Source: Roseobacter sp. GAI101 (GTDB lineage Bacteria; Pseudomonadota; Alphaproteobacteria; Rhodobacterales; Rhodobacteraceae). Taken from it: a stretch of DNA of 64,000 nucleotides. Shown piece by piece: positions 28,131 through 37,571 of the stretch. Made by a program: the position numbers and the translations under genes. The notes below the pieces were generated by a model. It did not search any database and was not told where the DNA came from. It saw only the letters and a program-made list of their open reading frames with translations. The DNA is taken from positions 1,495,414-1,559,413 of the forward strand of contig NZ_DS999213.1 of the NCBI RefSeq assembly GCF_000156335.1, in the 5' to 3' direction. Numbering within the stretch: the first letter of the stretch is position 1; every line of letters starts with the position of its first letter.

Positions 28131-28694
28131 TCAGCGGCTGATATCAATGACGCCGGCCTCGGTCACGATCATGTCCAGCGGTTGATCCGTCGGCTCAACC
28201 GGCAAGGCGTCGACCTCTTGCCCCGCAAAGGCAAAACCGATGGCCAGCGTGGCACGCCGCCCGCGCAACTGTTCCAGCGTGCGGTCGTAAAATCCGCCGC
28301 CATACCCCAGCCGGTCGCCCCGCCGCGTGAAGGCCAGCAAGGGGACGATCACGATCTCGGGGTCGAAAAAATCCATCACCTCAGGGATTCTTGCCCCAAA
28401 GGCACCGTCGATCATCGCGCCATCCGGCGTCCAGCGTGAAAAGCGCAACGGTTGCTGCGCGCCGATGATCACGGGCACCCCCACGGGACCATGGGCCGAG
28501 GCCTCGGCCATGGCAGGGCGTGGGTCGATTTCGGTTCTGATCGGCATGAACCCAGACAGGGACACACCGCGATAGCCTGCCAGCACCTCGCTTAGATAGC
28601 CGGCCTGCGCGTCATTGGCAGACGCGAACAGCGGTTTGCGCCGGGCAAAACCTGCCTTGCGGGCGGCATCCTTGATCGCAGCCAGATCGGTCAC
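28131..28694 (-). CDS. 5-formyltetrahydrofolate cyclo-ligase
   Basis: Converts 5-formyl-THF to 5,10-methenyl-THF using ATP. The 187-residue protein contains the conserved FMPIRTEIDPRP segment, the family signature RRGDRLGYGGGFYDRTLEQL (about residues 125-144), and the expected length. It starts at a GTG that overlaps the mgtE stop as GTGA; the open frame continues far upstream inside mgtE, which is an artefact of the overlap. Co-transcribed with mgtE by position. Confidence 0.9.
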   Translation of the reverse strand: MTDLAAIKDAARKAGFARRKPLFASANDAQAGYLSEVLAGYRGVSLSGFMPIRTEIDPRPAMAEASAHGPVGVPVIIGAQQPLRFSRWTPDGAMIDGAFGARIPEVMDFFDPEIVIVPLLAFTRRGDRLGYGGGFYDRTLEQLRGRRATLAIGFAFAGQEVDALPVEPTDQPLDMIVTEAGVIDISR

Positions 28695-30094
28695 AGCAGC
28701 ACGGCGGCGGCAAGGCCGAGAAAGGCGAAAAAGCCCACCACATCGGTAACCGTCGTCACAAACGCGCCCGAGGCCAGCGCCGGATCGACGCCGACCCGTT
28801 CCAGAACAATCGGTATCCCCGTGCCGGCCAGCCCCGCCACGACCATGTTGATCACCATCGCCGATGCAATCACATATCCCAACGCGGGCGATCCGAACCA
28901 GACAAGGCCGACCACCCCCATGACGACGGCAAAGATCACGCCATTGATCAGGCCGACCAGACATTCACGCCGGATCACCCGCCAGACGTTCGATCCGGTA
29001 AGGTCACGTGTCGCAATGGCGCGCACGGCCACCGTCAGGCTTTGGGTGCCCGCATTGCCCCCCATGGATGCGACAATCGGCATCAAAACGGCCAGCGCCA
29101 CGATCTGGGCGATCGCGACCTCGAACTGGGAAATCACCATGGATGCCGCAATCGCGGTCACCAGGTTGACCGCCAACCACGGCAGGCGCTGCTTTGTCGT
29201 TTCGATCACGCGATCCGACAGCGACCCTTCACCGACACCCGCCAGACGCAGGATGTCTTCTTCGTGTTCTTCGTCCAGAACGGCCATCGCGTCATCAATC
29301 GTAATGACCCCGATCAACCGTCCTTCGTCATCGACGACGGGGGCTGAAATCAAATGGTACTGGTTGAACGCATAGGCCACATCGCTTTCAGGCTGGGTCG
29401 CGGGGATCACCTGAAACGTGTCCTCAAGAATATCGTGCAGCGGCGTCGTCCGCTTCGACCGCATCAGCTTGCCCAACGTTACATTGCCCACCGGATGCAG
29501 ACGCGGATCGACCATTACCACGTGATAGAACTGATCGGGCAAATCATCCTCGGGGGTCTTGCGCAGATAATCGATCGCCTCGCCCACCGTCCAGTGTTCG
29601 GGGGCCATCACGACCTCGCGCTGCATCAGACGGCCGGCGGAATATTCCGGATAGGCCATCGCCTGCTCGACCGCGGCGCGGTCCACGTCTTCGAGCGCAC
29701 CCAAAATCGCTTCGGCCTGCGCATCCTCGAGGTCTTCGATCAGGTCGACGACATCGTCGCTGTCCATGTCGCGCACCGCGTCGGACAAGACCTGAGGCGT
29801 GAGGATGCCAATGACTTCCTCACGGATGGATTCATCCAGTTCCGACAGGATTTCACCGTCAAATTCGCGGTCATACAGCCGGATCAGCTTGGTACGTTCA
29901 AAACTGCTGATCTGCTCGAGAAGGTCGGCGATGTCGGCCGGGTGCAGCGGCTCCATCAGCTCGGTCAGCTTGGCGGCATCGTCAATCTCGACCGCATAAA
30001 GGATCGAGGCAACAGCCTTCGGATTCAACCTGTAGGCTTCGGAATCGTCCGCTGTTTCAACGGGGGGATCAAGTTCTTGAAGTTCGTCAGCCAT
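28691..30094 (-). CDS. mgtE: MgtE-family magnesium transporter
   Basis: Mg2+-gated magnesium channel of the inner membrane. The 467 residues show the standard order: acidic MgtE N-domain (about 20-140, with LHPADIADLLEQ), two CBS domains (about 145-265, with VVDDEGRLIGVITIDDAM), then five helices containing GGNAGTQSLTVAVRAIATRD (about 345-365). The ATG at 30094 follows AGGGGT; the open frame upstream adds 44 unrelated codons. The N-domain and CBS pair are the intracellular Mg2+ sensor in this family. Confidence 0.94.
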   Translation of the reverse strand: MADELQELDPPVETADDSEAYRLNPKAVASILYAVEIDDAAKLTELMEPLHPADIADLLEQISSFERTKLIRLYDREFDGEILSELDESIREEVIGILTPQVLSDAVRDMDSDDVVDLIEDLEDAQAEAILGALEDVDRAAVEQAMAYPEYSAGRLMQREVVMAPEHWTVGEAIDYLRKTPEDDLPDQFYHVVMVDPRLHPVGNVTLGKLMRSKRTTPLHDILEDTFQVIPATQPESDVAYAFNQYHLISAPVVDDEGRLIGVITIDDAMAVLDEEHEEDILRLAGVGEGSLSDRVIETTKQRLPWLAVNLVTAIAASMVISQFEVAIAQIVALAVLMPIVASMGGNAGTQSLTVAVRAIATRDLTGSNVWRVIRRECLVGLINGVIFAVVMGVVGLVWFGSPALGYVIASAMVINMVVAGLAGTGIPIVLERVGVDPALASGAFVTTVTDVVGFFAFLGLAAAVLL

Positions 30095-30210
30095 GTCACA
30101 CCCCTTTTCCTGTGACGCAGACAATAGGGGGGCCAGCAAGCGGATACAATGGTGCCCAAAGGGACGATTGGGCGATTGTCCCTGCCCCGGCCAGGCCCTA
30201 GAATGGGCCC

Positions 30211-31503
30211 ATGACACATCAATCACTTCTTCTGGGCCAGACCCTGCATTTTTCCGGCAACCCGCTTACCGACAGCTGGGATGAAACCGTCCATATCGAC
30301 AGCGCAGGCGGCGTTCTGATCGAAGGCGGTCATATTGCGGCGACAGGGCCGGCAGCGAAATTGCGCGCCGCCCACCCGCACGCACAGGTGACCGATTATG
30401 GCGATGCGCTGATCTGTCCGGGATTTGTGGATGCCCATGTGCACTATCCCCAAACCGCCATGATCGCGAGCTGGGGAAAACGATTGATCGACTGGCTGAA
30501 CCTCTACACCTTTCCAGAAGAAATGCGCCTGTCAGATCCAGCCTATGCTGCCAAGATCGCCGGCCGCTATCTGGATCTGACGCTGGATCACGGGACCACG
30601 ACGGTCTGTTCCTACGCGACCATCGCCCCCCATAGCGTCGATGCAATCTTTGAAGCCGCCAGCACCCGCGGCCAGCGGATCGTGACCGGCAAGACCTGCA
30701 TGGACCGCAATGCACCGGACGGGCTGCTGGACACGGCGCAGACGGGCTATGACGACAGCAAGGCGCTGATCGACCGTTGGCACGGCAAGGGACGCGCCAG
30801 CTATGCGATCACACCGCGCTTCACGCCCACCTCAAGCGCGGATCAACTGGCGGCTCTCGGCGCGCTTTGGGCCGAACGCACCGACTGCCTGATGCAGACG
30901 CACCTAAGCGAACAGGTGGATGAAATCGCATGGGTCCGCGATCTGGTCCCCCACGCCCGCGACTATCTGGATACCTACGAGGAACATGGCCTCATCGGTC
31001 CGCGCGCCGTCTTCGGCCACGCCATCCACATGACACCCCGCGAAATCGATCGCTTGTCGGAAACCGGTGCTGCCGTGGTCCACTGCCCGACCTCGAACAC
31101 CTTCATCGGCTCGGGCCTGTTCGATATGGCAGGTCTCGCCGCGCGCCACATCCCCATCGGCCTTGCGACAGATACCGGCGGAGGCTCTTCTTTCTCGATG
31201 CTGCGCACCATGGCTGCCGCCTACGAGATCGGGCAATTGCGCGGCACGCCGCTGCATGCCGCACAGCTGATGTGGCTCGCCACCGCAGGCTCCGCGCGCA
31301 GCCTGCACCTGCAGGACAAGGTCGGCACGCTCAGCGCTGGCCTCGAGGCTGACATCACGGTCCTCGACCTCGCATCGACTCCCGCCATTGCCCAACGCGC
31401 CACGACGGCGAACGACATCTGGGACAATGTTTTTGCCACCATCATGATGGGCGACGACCGCGCAATCACAGACGTCTGGGTCAACGGTCAAAAGCGCGCC
31501 TGA
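30211..31503 (+). CDS. guaD: guanine deaminase
   Basis: Zinc hydrolase turning guanine into xanthine. The 430-residue amidohydrolase has DAHVHYPQT (about residues 75-83; metal-binding HxH), THLSEQVDE (about 231-239), GHAIHMT (about 270) and ATDTGGGSSFSML (about 320-332), the ordered GuaD motifs. The start gives a full N-terminal strand (QSLLLGQTLHFSG). It diverges from mgtE. Together with the 8-oxoguanine deaminase gene at 32.1-33.5 kb it suggests use or repair of guanine bases as a nitrogen source. Confidence 0.92.
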   Translation: MTHQSLLLGQTLHFSGNPLTDSWDETVHIDSAGGVLIEGGHIAATGPAAKLRAAHPHAQVTDYGDALICPGFVDAHVHYPQTAMIASWGKRLIDWLNLYTFPEEMRLSDPAYAAKIAGRYLDLTLDHGTTTVCSYATIAPHSVDAIFEAASTRGQRIVTGKTCMDRNAPDGLLDTAQTGYDDSKALIDRWHGKGRASYAITPRFTPTSSADQLAALGALWAERTDCLMQTHLSEQVDEIAWVRDLVPHARDYLDTYEEHGLIGPRAVFGHAIHMTPREIDRLSETGAAVVHCPTSNTFIGSGLFDMAGLAARHIPIGLATDTGGGSSFSMLRTMAAAYEIGQLRGTPLHAAQLMWLATAGSARSLHLQDKVGTLSAGLEADITVLDLASTPAIAQRATTANDIWDNVFATIMMGDDRAITDVWVNGQKRA

Positions 31504-31504
31504 T

Positions 31505-31540
31505 CCGGCTTCATTTTGCCAGATAAACTCCCCGCGGAGC
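31505..31540 (+). repeat. intergenic repeat, copy A1
   Basis: Starts CCGGCTTCATTTTGCCAGAT and continues with AAACTCCCCGCGGAGC. 27 of its first 28 bases match the copy at 41801-41840. It follows the guaD stop by one base. Confidence 0.7.
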
Positions 31541-31654
31541 GTCCCTGCCCCTCAACGGGCAGCTGCGCTCAAAGCAGCAGGCTCACGCCCGGCCAAGCAC
31601 CAAGAATAAAATGCGGCGCAGCCGCTCCGCCTGGCGGATCAACAAGCACGCTGA

Positions 31655-32080
31655 TCAACAAGGGGCTGCCAGGACCATTGCCCAGATCCGGTCCGGACCC
31701 TCCACCAGACCTAAGGCGCGGGCTTTCTTGTGAATCAGGTTCGCATAATGACCCGGCGACGTGGCCCAGGCTTGCATCACTTGGTTCAGGTCACGCTGCC
31801 CCTTGGCAAGGTTTTCTGCAACAAAGCACCATTTAAAGCCCTGTTTTTTCACCCTGTCCCCGACGCTTGACCCATTGCGACCCTCATGGGCGAAATAACC
31901 ATGCTTGGCCATATCCAGCGCATGCGCCTGCGCTGCGGCCTCAAGCTTGGCTGAATAGACCACCGGGGCCACGCCTTTGGACGCGCGCAGATCATTCAGC
32001 GCTCTCATCGCCTCAGGATTGGCAAATCCAGGTCCCCCAAAAGACACCATCACCGCAACACATAGGCACAAGCGCTTCAT
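31655..32080 (-). CDS. exported CAP-domain protein
   Basis: A 141-residue secreted protein: signal peptide MKRLCLCVAVMVSFGGPGFA, then one CAP/SCP-like domain with LNDLRASKGVAPVVYSAKLE, the metal-site His in AQAHALDMAKHGYFAHEG (about residues 50-67), and GHYANLIHKKARALGLVEG near the C-terminus. Bacterial CAP proteins are small, mostly uncharacterised extracytoplasmic proteins. GAGGGATCAG precedes the ATG. It shares direction with the 8-oxoguanine deaminase gene upstream, 27 nt away. Confidence 0.85.
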   Translation of the reverse strand: MKRLCLCVAVMVSFGGPGFANPEAMRALNDLRASKGVAPVVYSAKLEAAAQAHALDMAKHGYFAHEGRNGSSVGDRVKKQGFKWCFVAENLAKGQRDLNQVMQAWATSPGHYANLIHKKARALGLVEGPDRIWAMVLAAPC

Positions 32081-32107
32081 ATCTGATCCCTCAAGACCTG
32101 TTCTTCC

Positions 32108-33466
32108 TCAAGCCCGGTTATCTCTCAATCCACGCGCCATCTGGTTCTGTCTGCTGATTTGCGCCGGTAAATCAATGGTTTTCAACGCGCCGTCAGAGAC
32201 CACAACACGGCCTTCGACGACCAGATCGCGCACCGTCGTGGGGCCAGCAAGCAGCAGTGCCGCCGGATCCCAACTGCCAGCCGCCTCAATCCCGCTGACA
32301 TCCCAGATGGCGATATCGGCACGCGCACCGACCGCGATGCGTCCGCATTCGGGCCGACCCAGAATATCCGCGCCGCCCCGCGTGGCAATCTCGAGCGCTT
32401 CGCGTGCGCTCATTGCGTCGGCCCCGCGCGCGACGCGCTGCAACAGCATCGCCTGGCGTGCCTCGGCCACCAGATTGCCGGCATCATTGCTGGCCGATCC
32501 GTCTACCCCCAAGCCCACCGGCACGCCTGCGTCCCGCATGGCGCGTATTGGCGCAATTCCGGATCCTAGGCGGCAGTTCGAACAGGGGCAATGCGCCACA
32601 CCGGTACGGGTGCGGGCAAACAGGTCGATTTCGCTGGCGTCCAGTTTTACGCAATGGGCGTGCCAGACATCGGGGCCGACCCAGCCCAGGTCCTGGGCAT
32701 ATTGGCCCGGACGGCAGCCGAATTTCTCGAGGGAATAGGCGATATCTTCATCATTCTCGGCCAGATGCGTGTGCAGCATGACCCCTTTGTCGCGGGCCAG
32801 CAGGGCCGCATCGCGCATCAGATCGCGGCTGACCGAAAATGGTGAACACGGCGCAATTGCAACCCGGCACATAGATGCCGGAGACGCGTCGTGGAAGGCG
32901 TCGATCACGCGGATGCAGTCGTTCAGGATCGCGGCCTCGTCCTCGACCAGCGTATCGGGCGGCAGACCGCCGTCGCTTTCCCCGATGCTCATCGCGCCGC
33001 GTGTCGGCTGGAACCGCAGGCCGATTTCGGCAGCGGCATGAATGGTATCCTCAAGCCGCGATCCGTTGGGGTAGAGATACAGGTGATCAGAGCTTAGCGT
33101 GCAGCCCGACAGCGCCAGTTCAGCCAGCCCGATCTGCGCCGAGGTGAACATGTGATCCGGTGTGAACCGCGCCCAGATCGGATAAAGCGTCTTGAGCCAG
33201 CCAAACAACAACGCATCCTGCCCGCCGGGCACGGCGCGGGTCAGCGTTTGGTACAAATGGTGGTGGGTGTTCACAAGGCCGGGCGTCACGACACAGCCGC
33301 GCGCGTCGATAACCGTATCAACCTCCTGCCCGTCTTCCGTTGCCAGCCCGTGACCAACGGCGATAATGGCACCATCGCGCATCAGAACATCCGCACCGGC
33401 CAGTTCGCGCCGGTCGTCATCCATCGTCAGAACGTGATCCGCCCCCCGGATCAGCAGCGTTGTCAT
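32108..33466 (-). CDS. 8-oxoguanine deaminase
   Basis: Amidohydrolase deaminating 8-oxoguanine (to urate) and related aminohydroxypurines. The 452-residue protein shows TPGLVNTHHHLYQTLTRAVP (about residues 61-80; metal HxH), HTHLAENDEDIAY (about 232-244), HCPCSNCRLGSG (about 292-303) and GLGVDGSASNDAGN (about 315-328), the set typical of this family and distinct from cytosine deaminase or the guanine deaminase next door. It overlaps the stop of the upstream phosphatase gene by 4 nt (ATGA). The specific substrate assignment is by family resemblance; a TrzA/AtzA-type aminohydrolase is the alternative. Confidence 0.85.
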   Translation of the reverse strand: MTTLLIRGADHVLTMDDDRRELAGADVLMRDGAIIAVGHGLATEDGQEVDTVIDARGCVVTPGLVNTHHHLYQTLTRAVPGGQDALLFGWLKTLYPIWARFTPDHMFTSAQIGLAELALSGCTLSSDHLYLYPNGSRLEDTIHAAAEIGLRFQPTRGAMSIGESDGGLPPDTLVEDEAAILNDCIRVIDAFHDASPASMCRVAIAPCSPFSVSRDLMRDAALLARDKGVMLHTHLAENDEDIAYSLEKFGCRPGQYAQDLGWVGPDVWHAHCVKLDASEIDLFARTRTGVAHCPCSNCRLGSGIAPIRAMRDAGVPVGLGVDGSASNDAGNLVAEARQAMLLQRVARGADAMSAREALEIATRGGADILGRPECGRIAVGARADIAIWDVSGIEAAGSWDPAALLLAGPTTVRDLVVEGRVVVSDGALKTIDLPAQISRQNQMARGLRDNRA

Positions 33467-34269
33467 GGTGCGCAGGTCCTGAGGATTTCCAACGCCTGCG
33501 CATGAATCTCGGCATTCGCCGCCGCAACAGCACGGCCACCCTGATGGGCCGGCCCGCCCTGCCAGTCGGTCACGATGCCACCCGCGGCCTGCACGACCGC
33601 GATGGGTGCCTGAATATCATAAGCCTGCAGCCCCGCTTCGATCACCAGATCAACCTGTCCCGCTGCGACCAGGGCATAGGCGTAGCAATCCATGCCGTAG
33701 CGGGTCAAGCGCGCCCTGCGGGAGACTTCGGCAAAGGCAGCCCCTTCCGCAGCAGAACCGACTTCGGGGAATGTGGTGAAAACGGTCGCCTCCGAGATAT
33801 CGCGCGCCGTGCGTGTTTTCAGCGGATGGGTGCCGCTGCCGCCTGTCATTGATGCGTCAGATGATGTGCCGATGAAACGCTCGCCGATATAAGGCTGGTC
33901 GATGATACCGAAAAAGGGGCCTTTGTCATCGCCAAGCGCGATCAGCACGCCCCAAGTCGGGGTGCCCGACACAAAGCCCCGCGTGCCATCAATCGGGTCC
34001 AGCACCCAGGTCAGCCCCGATGTACCGGATTCTGCACCATACTCCTCGCCCAGTATCGCGTCATGCGGGCGCTCTTTGCTCAGGATTTCACGCATCACAC
34101 GTTCGGCGGCACGGTCTGCTTCGGTGACGGGGTCATACCCTTCTGCCAGTTTGTTGTCCGTCGCCAAGGCGGCAGTCCGGAAATGCGGCAGGGTGGCGCG
34201 ACGCGCGGCATCTGCAAGCAGATGGCCGACACGCAGCACATCGGGATTATCGTGAGGATGCTGTTTCAT
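33463..34269 (-). CDS. hisN: inositol-monophosphatase-family protein, probable histidinol-phosphatase
   Basis: A 268-residue lithium-sensitive-type phosphatase. Metal ligands are in ILGEEYGAESG and the signature WVLDPIDGTRGFVSG (about residues 88-102), and YDIQAPIAVVQAAGG near the C-terminus is the second family signature. In alphaproteobacteria this subgroup usually serves as HisN, the histidine-pathway histidinol-phosphatase; that assignment is inferred. The ATG at 34269 starts the conserved region; twelve extra upstream codons are unlikely. Coupled to the 8-oxoguanine deaminase gene by overlap. Confidence 0.8.
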   Translation of the reverse strand: MKQHPHDNPDVLRVGHLLADAARRATLPHFRTAALATDNKLAEGYDPVTEADRAAERVMREILSKERPHDAILGEEYGAESGTSGLTWVLDPIDGTRGFVSGTPTWGVLIALGDDKGPFFGIIDQPYIGERFIGTSSDASMTGGSGTHPLKTRTARDISEATVFTTFPEVGSAAEGAAFAEVSRRARLTRYGMDCYAYALVAAGQVDLVIEAGLQAYDIQAPIAVVQAAGGIVTDWQGGPAHQGGRAVAAANAEIHAQALEILRTCAP

Positions 34270-34327
34270 AAGCCTTGGCCTGCCATCATCGGAAAGCCTT
34301 TGCAAGATAGGACGAAACGACCCGGCC

Positions 34328-34702
34328 TTAGGCCACGTCGCTCAGCACGCGCGCGAGTTCGAACAGACGGCGGCGTTGGTTTTCCGGAATTGCGTAATAC
34401 GACCGCACCAGGTCCATCGCTTCCTTGTCGCCGATCAGATCCGCTGGAATGTTGTCGGGCACATCCTGGTTCTTGGTTTGCTCGGAATCCATTCCTTCGA
34501 AGAAATATGCGACACTCACGTTCAGGGCGTCTGCGATATCCCAAAGACGCGATGCGCTGACGCGGTTGGCCCCCGTTTCGTATTTCTGGATCTGTTGAAA
34601 TTTGATACCGACAAGTTCAGCCAGTTTTTGCTGCGTCACACCTGCCAGCCAACGGCGTTGGCGAATTCGCTTTCCTACGTGGATGTCGACTTTGTGGGGC
34701 AT
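34328..34702 (-). CDS. XRE-family transcription regulator
   Basis: A 124-residue DNA-binding protein: helix-turn-helix at about residues 10-65 (RIRQRRWLAGVTQQKLAELV, then GIKFQQIQKYETG), then an acidic linker and a C-terminal helix (AMDLVRSYYAIPENQRRRLF). The form is common and conserved in Rhodobacterales, close to RHE-type XRE regulators without a ligand domain. The ATG at 34702 is preferred because the frame's earlier ATG would add a basic non-conserved leader. Its promoter lies in the AT-rich gap that follows. Targets unknown. Confidence 0.82.
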   Translation of the reverse strand: MPHKVDIHVGKRIRQRRWLAGVTQQKLAELVGIKFQQIQKYETGANRVSASRLWDIADALNVSVAYFFEGMDSEQTKNQDVPDNIPADLIGDKEAMDLVRSYYAIPENQRRRLFELARVLSDVA

Positions 34703-35756
34703 CGGTATTTTCTTTCTAAATATTGAACGCTTACATGCATTCGGATCGTTACGTGACAAGGGGACTGTGGCAGATACACCAAGCTCTAACTTGGGCAGTA
34801 GCTTACAATTATATCATTCTTACGCAAACTAAATGAACATGAACGTTCGTCCAAATACCCTGACATTCGCGTCTTCTCCCCAGAAACACGGAATATTTGA
34901 GTAGTGTTACCATAAATCTCCTTATCCGTGTACTCAACTTAGCGCTGAAATCCCTCAGGTCCAAATAACTTCTGGGACTTTCCCCTGAAAAGTTTTCCGC
35001 ACCCCCTTCTGGTTGTGATTTGATTTGAGAATTCATCCTCGGGGATCGCTGATAAAGCTTTTGTTAACAGACGATTAAGTTGACGGGGAATTACTGGAGG
35101 ATTTCAACAATATAAATTGCAAAAATTCGCCTATAAGTGGCATTAAGCCAGAATTCTATTCGAAAATTACGAAAATCAGCTTGAGAATTTCAGCCTTGGC
35201 GCTTTGTTTGGGGAATCGCAGAGGGCTCCCCTCCACGATTCTGCACAGCTGACAGAGCCAGTTCTGGCGACGCTTGCGAGGCCCCTTGGCGGTCCTCAGC
35301 CCCGACGCTCTGCACGTTCAGCTTCAACCTATGCATGTACTTGAGGTCAAAAGCCCGCGAAGCCGCCCTGGGCCCGAAGATGGCTGTCTGACGAACGAAA
35401 AGAGCGACTGAAACTAGTGCGATGCAGCAGTTCTGGCGACACCGGTCCTGAGAGAACAGTATTGGCCGAAGAGTCTCTGCCCAAGTGACCCGGTCCAATC
35501 GCAATGAATTGTGAACGGGCGAGACCAATATGGACTGAAAAATATTCGACTGCCCGCCCCTGCACAAAACCAGTCAAAACAACCAAATGCCACGCAATTG
35601 GATCAGGTTTGGGCAAAGCCGGACGATTTATCGAAAGCTACTCTTTTTATCATCCTAAAACTCTTGAAAAACCAAGCGTCTGACCCGATATTCGATGCAA
35701 TACCGGGGTCGGATTGCCGGCACCGTAACCATTATTTAGCTTTTTGGAGGACATTC
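34703..35756. other. 1-kb AT-rich gap without a convincing gene
   Basis: No frame here has both a plausible start site and family resemblance. The stretch 34740-35170 is much more AT-rich than the rest of the window. A minus-strand frame at 35190-35567 could encode 125 residues (with ALFVRQTAIFGPRAASRAF), but it has no ribosome site and looks like an intergenic remnant or repeat. The region must contain the promoters of the XRE gene (minus) and the Bax-inhibitor gene (plus). Nothing else is identified. Confidence 0.5.
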
Positions 35757-36533
35757 ATGGCCGACGTGAAGACCATCCGGTCCAGAGCCGGAACCCGCGC
35801 CGCCGCTATCGACGAGGGCCTGCGCGCCCACATGAACAAGGTGTATGGCACCATGTCTATCGGCATGCTCATCACCTTTGCAGCCGCATGGGCGATCTCG
35901 GGCCTTGCGGTGACGAACGATCCAGCCGCTGCCGTGGCGCAGATCGGCGCTGACACGTACCTGACCTCGCTTGGGTCGGCACTGTACCTATCGCCGCTCA
36001 AGTGGGTCGTGATGTTCGCACCGCTTGCCTTTGTCTTCGGCCTTGGGGCCGCCATGAACAAGATTTCGGCAGCCACAGCACAGACATTGTTCTATGCCTT
36101 CGCAGCCGTGATGGGTGTTTCGATCAGCTCGATCTTTCTGGTCTTCACCGGCTATTCGATCATCCAGATCTTCCTGATCACGTCGATCTCCTTTGCGGGC
36201 TTGTCCCTGTGGGGATACACCACGAAAAAGGACATCTCGGGGTGGGGCAGCTTCCTGATCATGGGTCTGATCGGCCTGATCGTGGCGTCGGTCGTGAACA
36301 TTTTCCTCGCATCGCCTGCGCTGGTCTTCGCGATTTCTGCCATCGGCGTGCTGATCTTTGCGGGTCTGACAGCCTATGACACGCAGAACATCAAGAACAC
36401 CTATCTGGCCCACGCACAGCATGGCGACCAGGAGTGGTTGCAGAAGTCCGGGATCATGGGCGCGCTAAGCCTGTATCTCAACTTCATCAACATGTTCATG
36501 ATGCTGTTGCAGCTCTTCGGCAACCGCGAGTAA
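35757..36533 (+). CDS. Bax inhibitor-1/YccA family membrane protein
   Basis: A 258-residue inner-membrane protein with seven helices and the family's GLSLWGYTTKKDISGWGSFL loop and AGLTAYDTQNIKN motif near helix 7, whose Asp is part of the conserved di-aspartyl pH-sensing pair in this family. Bacterial members conduct Ca2+ or interact with proteases such as FtsH. The ATG at 35757 is chosen because GGAGG lies 6 nt upstream; the frame is open 82 codons further up without sense. Followed by a good terminator. Confidence 0.9.
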   Translation: MADVKTIRSRAGTRAAAIDEGLRAHMNKVYGTMSIGMLITFAAAWAISGLAVTNDPAAAVAQIGADTYLTSLGSALYLSPLKWVVMFAPLAFVFGLGAAMNKISAATAQTLFYAFAAVMGVSISSIFLVFTGYSIIQIFLITSISFAGLSLWGYTTKKDISGWGSFLIMGLIGLIVASVVNIFLASPALVFAISAIGVLIFAGLTAYDTQNIKNTYLAHAQHGDQEWLQKSGIMGALSLYLNFINMFMMLLQLFGNRE

Positions 36534-36566
36534 CCCTCTACTCAACGCGGTGAGATGAGAAAATCT

Positions 36567-36602
36567 AACGCCTGTCAGAGAAATCTGGCAGGCGTTTTTC
36601 TT
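36567..36602 (+). terminator. intrinsic terminator of the Bax-inhibitor gene
   Basis: AACGCCTGTCAG pairs with CTGGCAGGCGTT (one G-U pair) around a 6-nt loop, followed by TTTT C TTTG. Located 33 nt after the stop. The remaining 238 bases to the VIT1 gene end hold no gene that I can support. Confidence 0.92.
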
Positions 36603-36840
36603 TGTCTAAAGCGGTGTTCGCCACATGGCAAACGAGACACGCGTGCAGTGCGATCCCGGCAAATCAGGCTGCTGTAGGGAAAGGGGTGCGCCCCAGCCGA
36701 TAGACGCTATGCGACGTGTTTGAAATTGTTCGAGAGTCAGCGGAACGCTTCCGCAATGTGGCCAAACCAATGGCAGCAAGGCTACTGCGCAGAGCGGGAT
36801 GCCGATACAGGCAGAAGAGTACCGCTGATGACGTCGCCTG

Positions 36841-37530
36841 TCAGACAACCGTCCCAAAAAGCTGTCCGACCCCTGCGGTAAATGCCATCGCCACCACGCC
36901 CCAGATGACCGCACGTGCCATCGCAGGCCATACAGGCGCGCCCCCCAGCTTTGCACCGCCGCCCCCCAGCAACATCAGCGCAAGAACGGCAATGGCTGCA
37001 ATGGCCGTGATATCTGCTGCGGTCGGGGCCACAAGGGCGGCAACCAAGGGGAATGCCCCCCCGACACCGAATGCCAAAGCAGAGGCCCCTGCAGCCTGCA
37101 ACGGGTTCGCCTGACCGGCGAGACCGAACATGCCCAGCTCTTCGCGGGCATGGGCCCCAAGGGCGTCGTGGTCGGTCATCTGGGTGGCCACCTCGACGGC
37201 AAGGGACGCTTCCACACCACGGCTCTCCAAGCCTTCCGCCAGCTCTTCCAACTCATAGTCCGGGTCTTCTTCAAGCGCGATGCGTTCCCGCTCGAGGTCG
37301 GCCGCTTCGACATCCGCCTGCGCAGAGACCGAAACATATTCGCCAGCCGCCATCGACAAGGCCCCCGCCGTCAGTCCGGCACATCCTGTGAGCACGACAT
37401 CGCCGGACGCCATCCCCGCGGAGGTTACCCCGACCAGCAGGCTTGAGATCGATACGATCCCGTCGTTTGCGCCCAGAACTGCAGCGCGCAGCCAGTTGCT
37501 GCGGTTAATGTAATGACCTTCTTTGGGCAT
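36841..37530 (-). CDS. VIT1/CCC1-family iron/manganese transporter
   Basis: A 229-residue membrane protein of the vacuolar iron transporter family. Family blocks: NRSNWLRAAVLGANDGIVS at the N-terminus, LTAGALSMAAGEYVSVSAQADVE (helix 2, with conserved Met/Glu), a cytoplasmic Glu-rich metal-binding stretch (EDPDYELEELAEGLESRGVE, about residues 88-107), then three helices with QANPLQAAGASALAFGVGGAFP. Likely exports Fe2+ or Mn2+ from the cytoplasm. Confidence 0.9.
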   Translation of the reverse strand: MPKEGHYINRSNWLRAAVLGANDGIVSISSLLVGVTSAGMASGDVVLTGCAGLTAGALSMAAGEYVSVSAQADVEAADLERERIALEEDPDYELEELAEGLESRGVEASLAVEVATQMTDHDALGAHAREELGMFGLAGQANPLQAAGASALAFGVGGAFPLVAALVAPTAADITAIAAIAVLALMLLGGGGAKLGGAPVWPAMARAVIWGVVAMAFTAGVGQLFGTVV

Positions 37531-37571
37531 CGGATCGCTTTCGGAAAAGGCATCAGAGAATCAGGTATTAG

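Noticed and set aside
35190..35567. 125-residue minus-strand frame
   Set aside because: No ribosome site or recognisable domain; treated as part of the AT-rich gap.
36606..36956. 116-residue minus-strand frame
   Set aside because: It lacks a start site and overlaps the VIT1/CCC1 gene in another frame.
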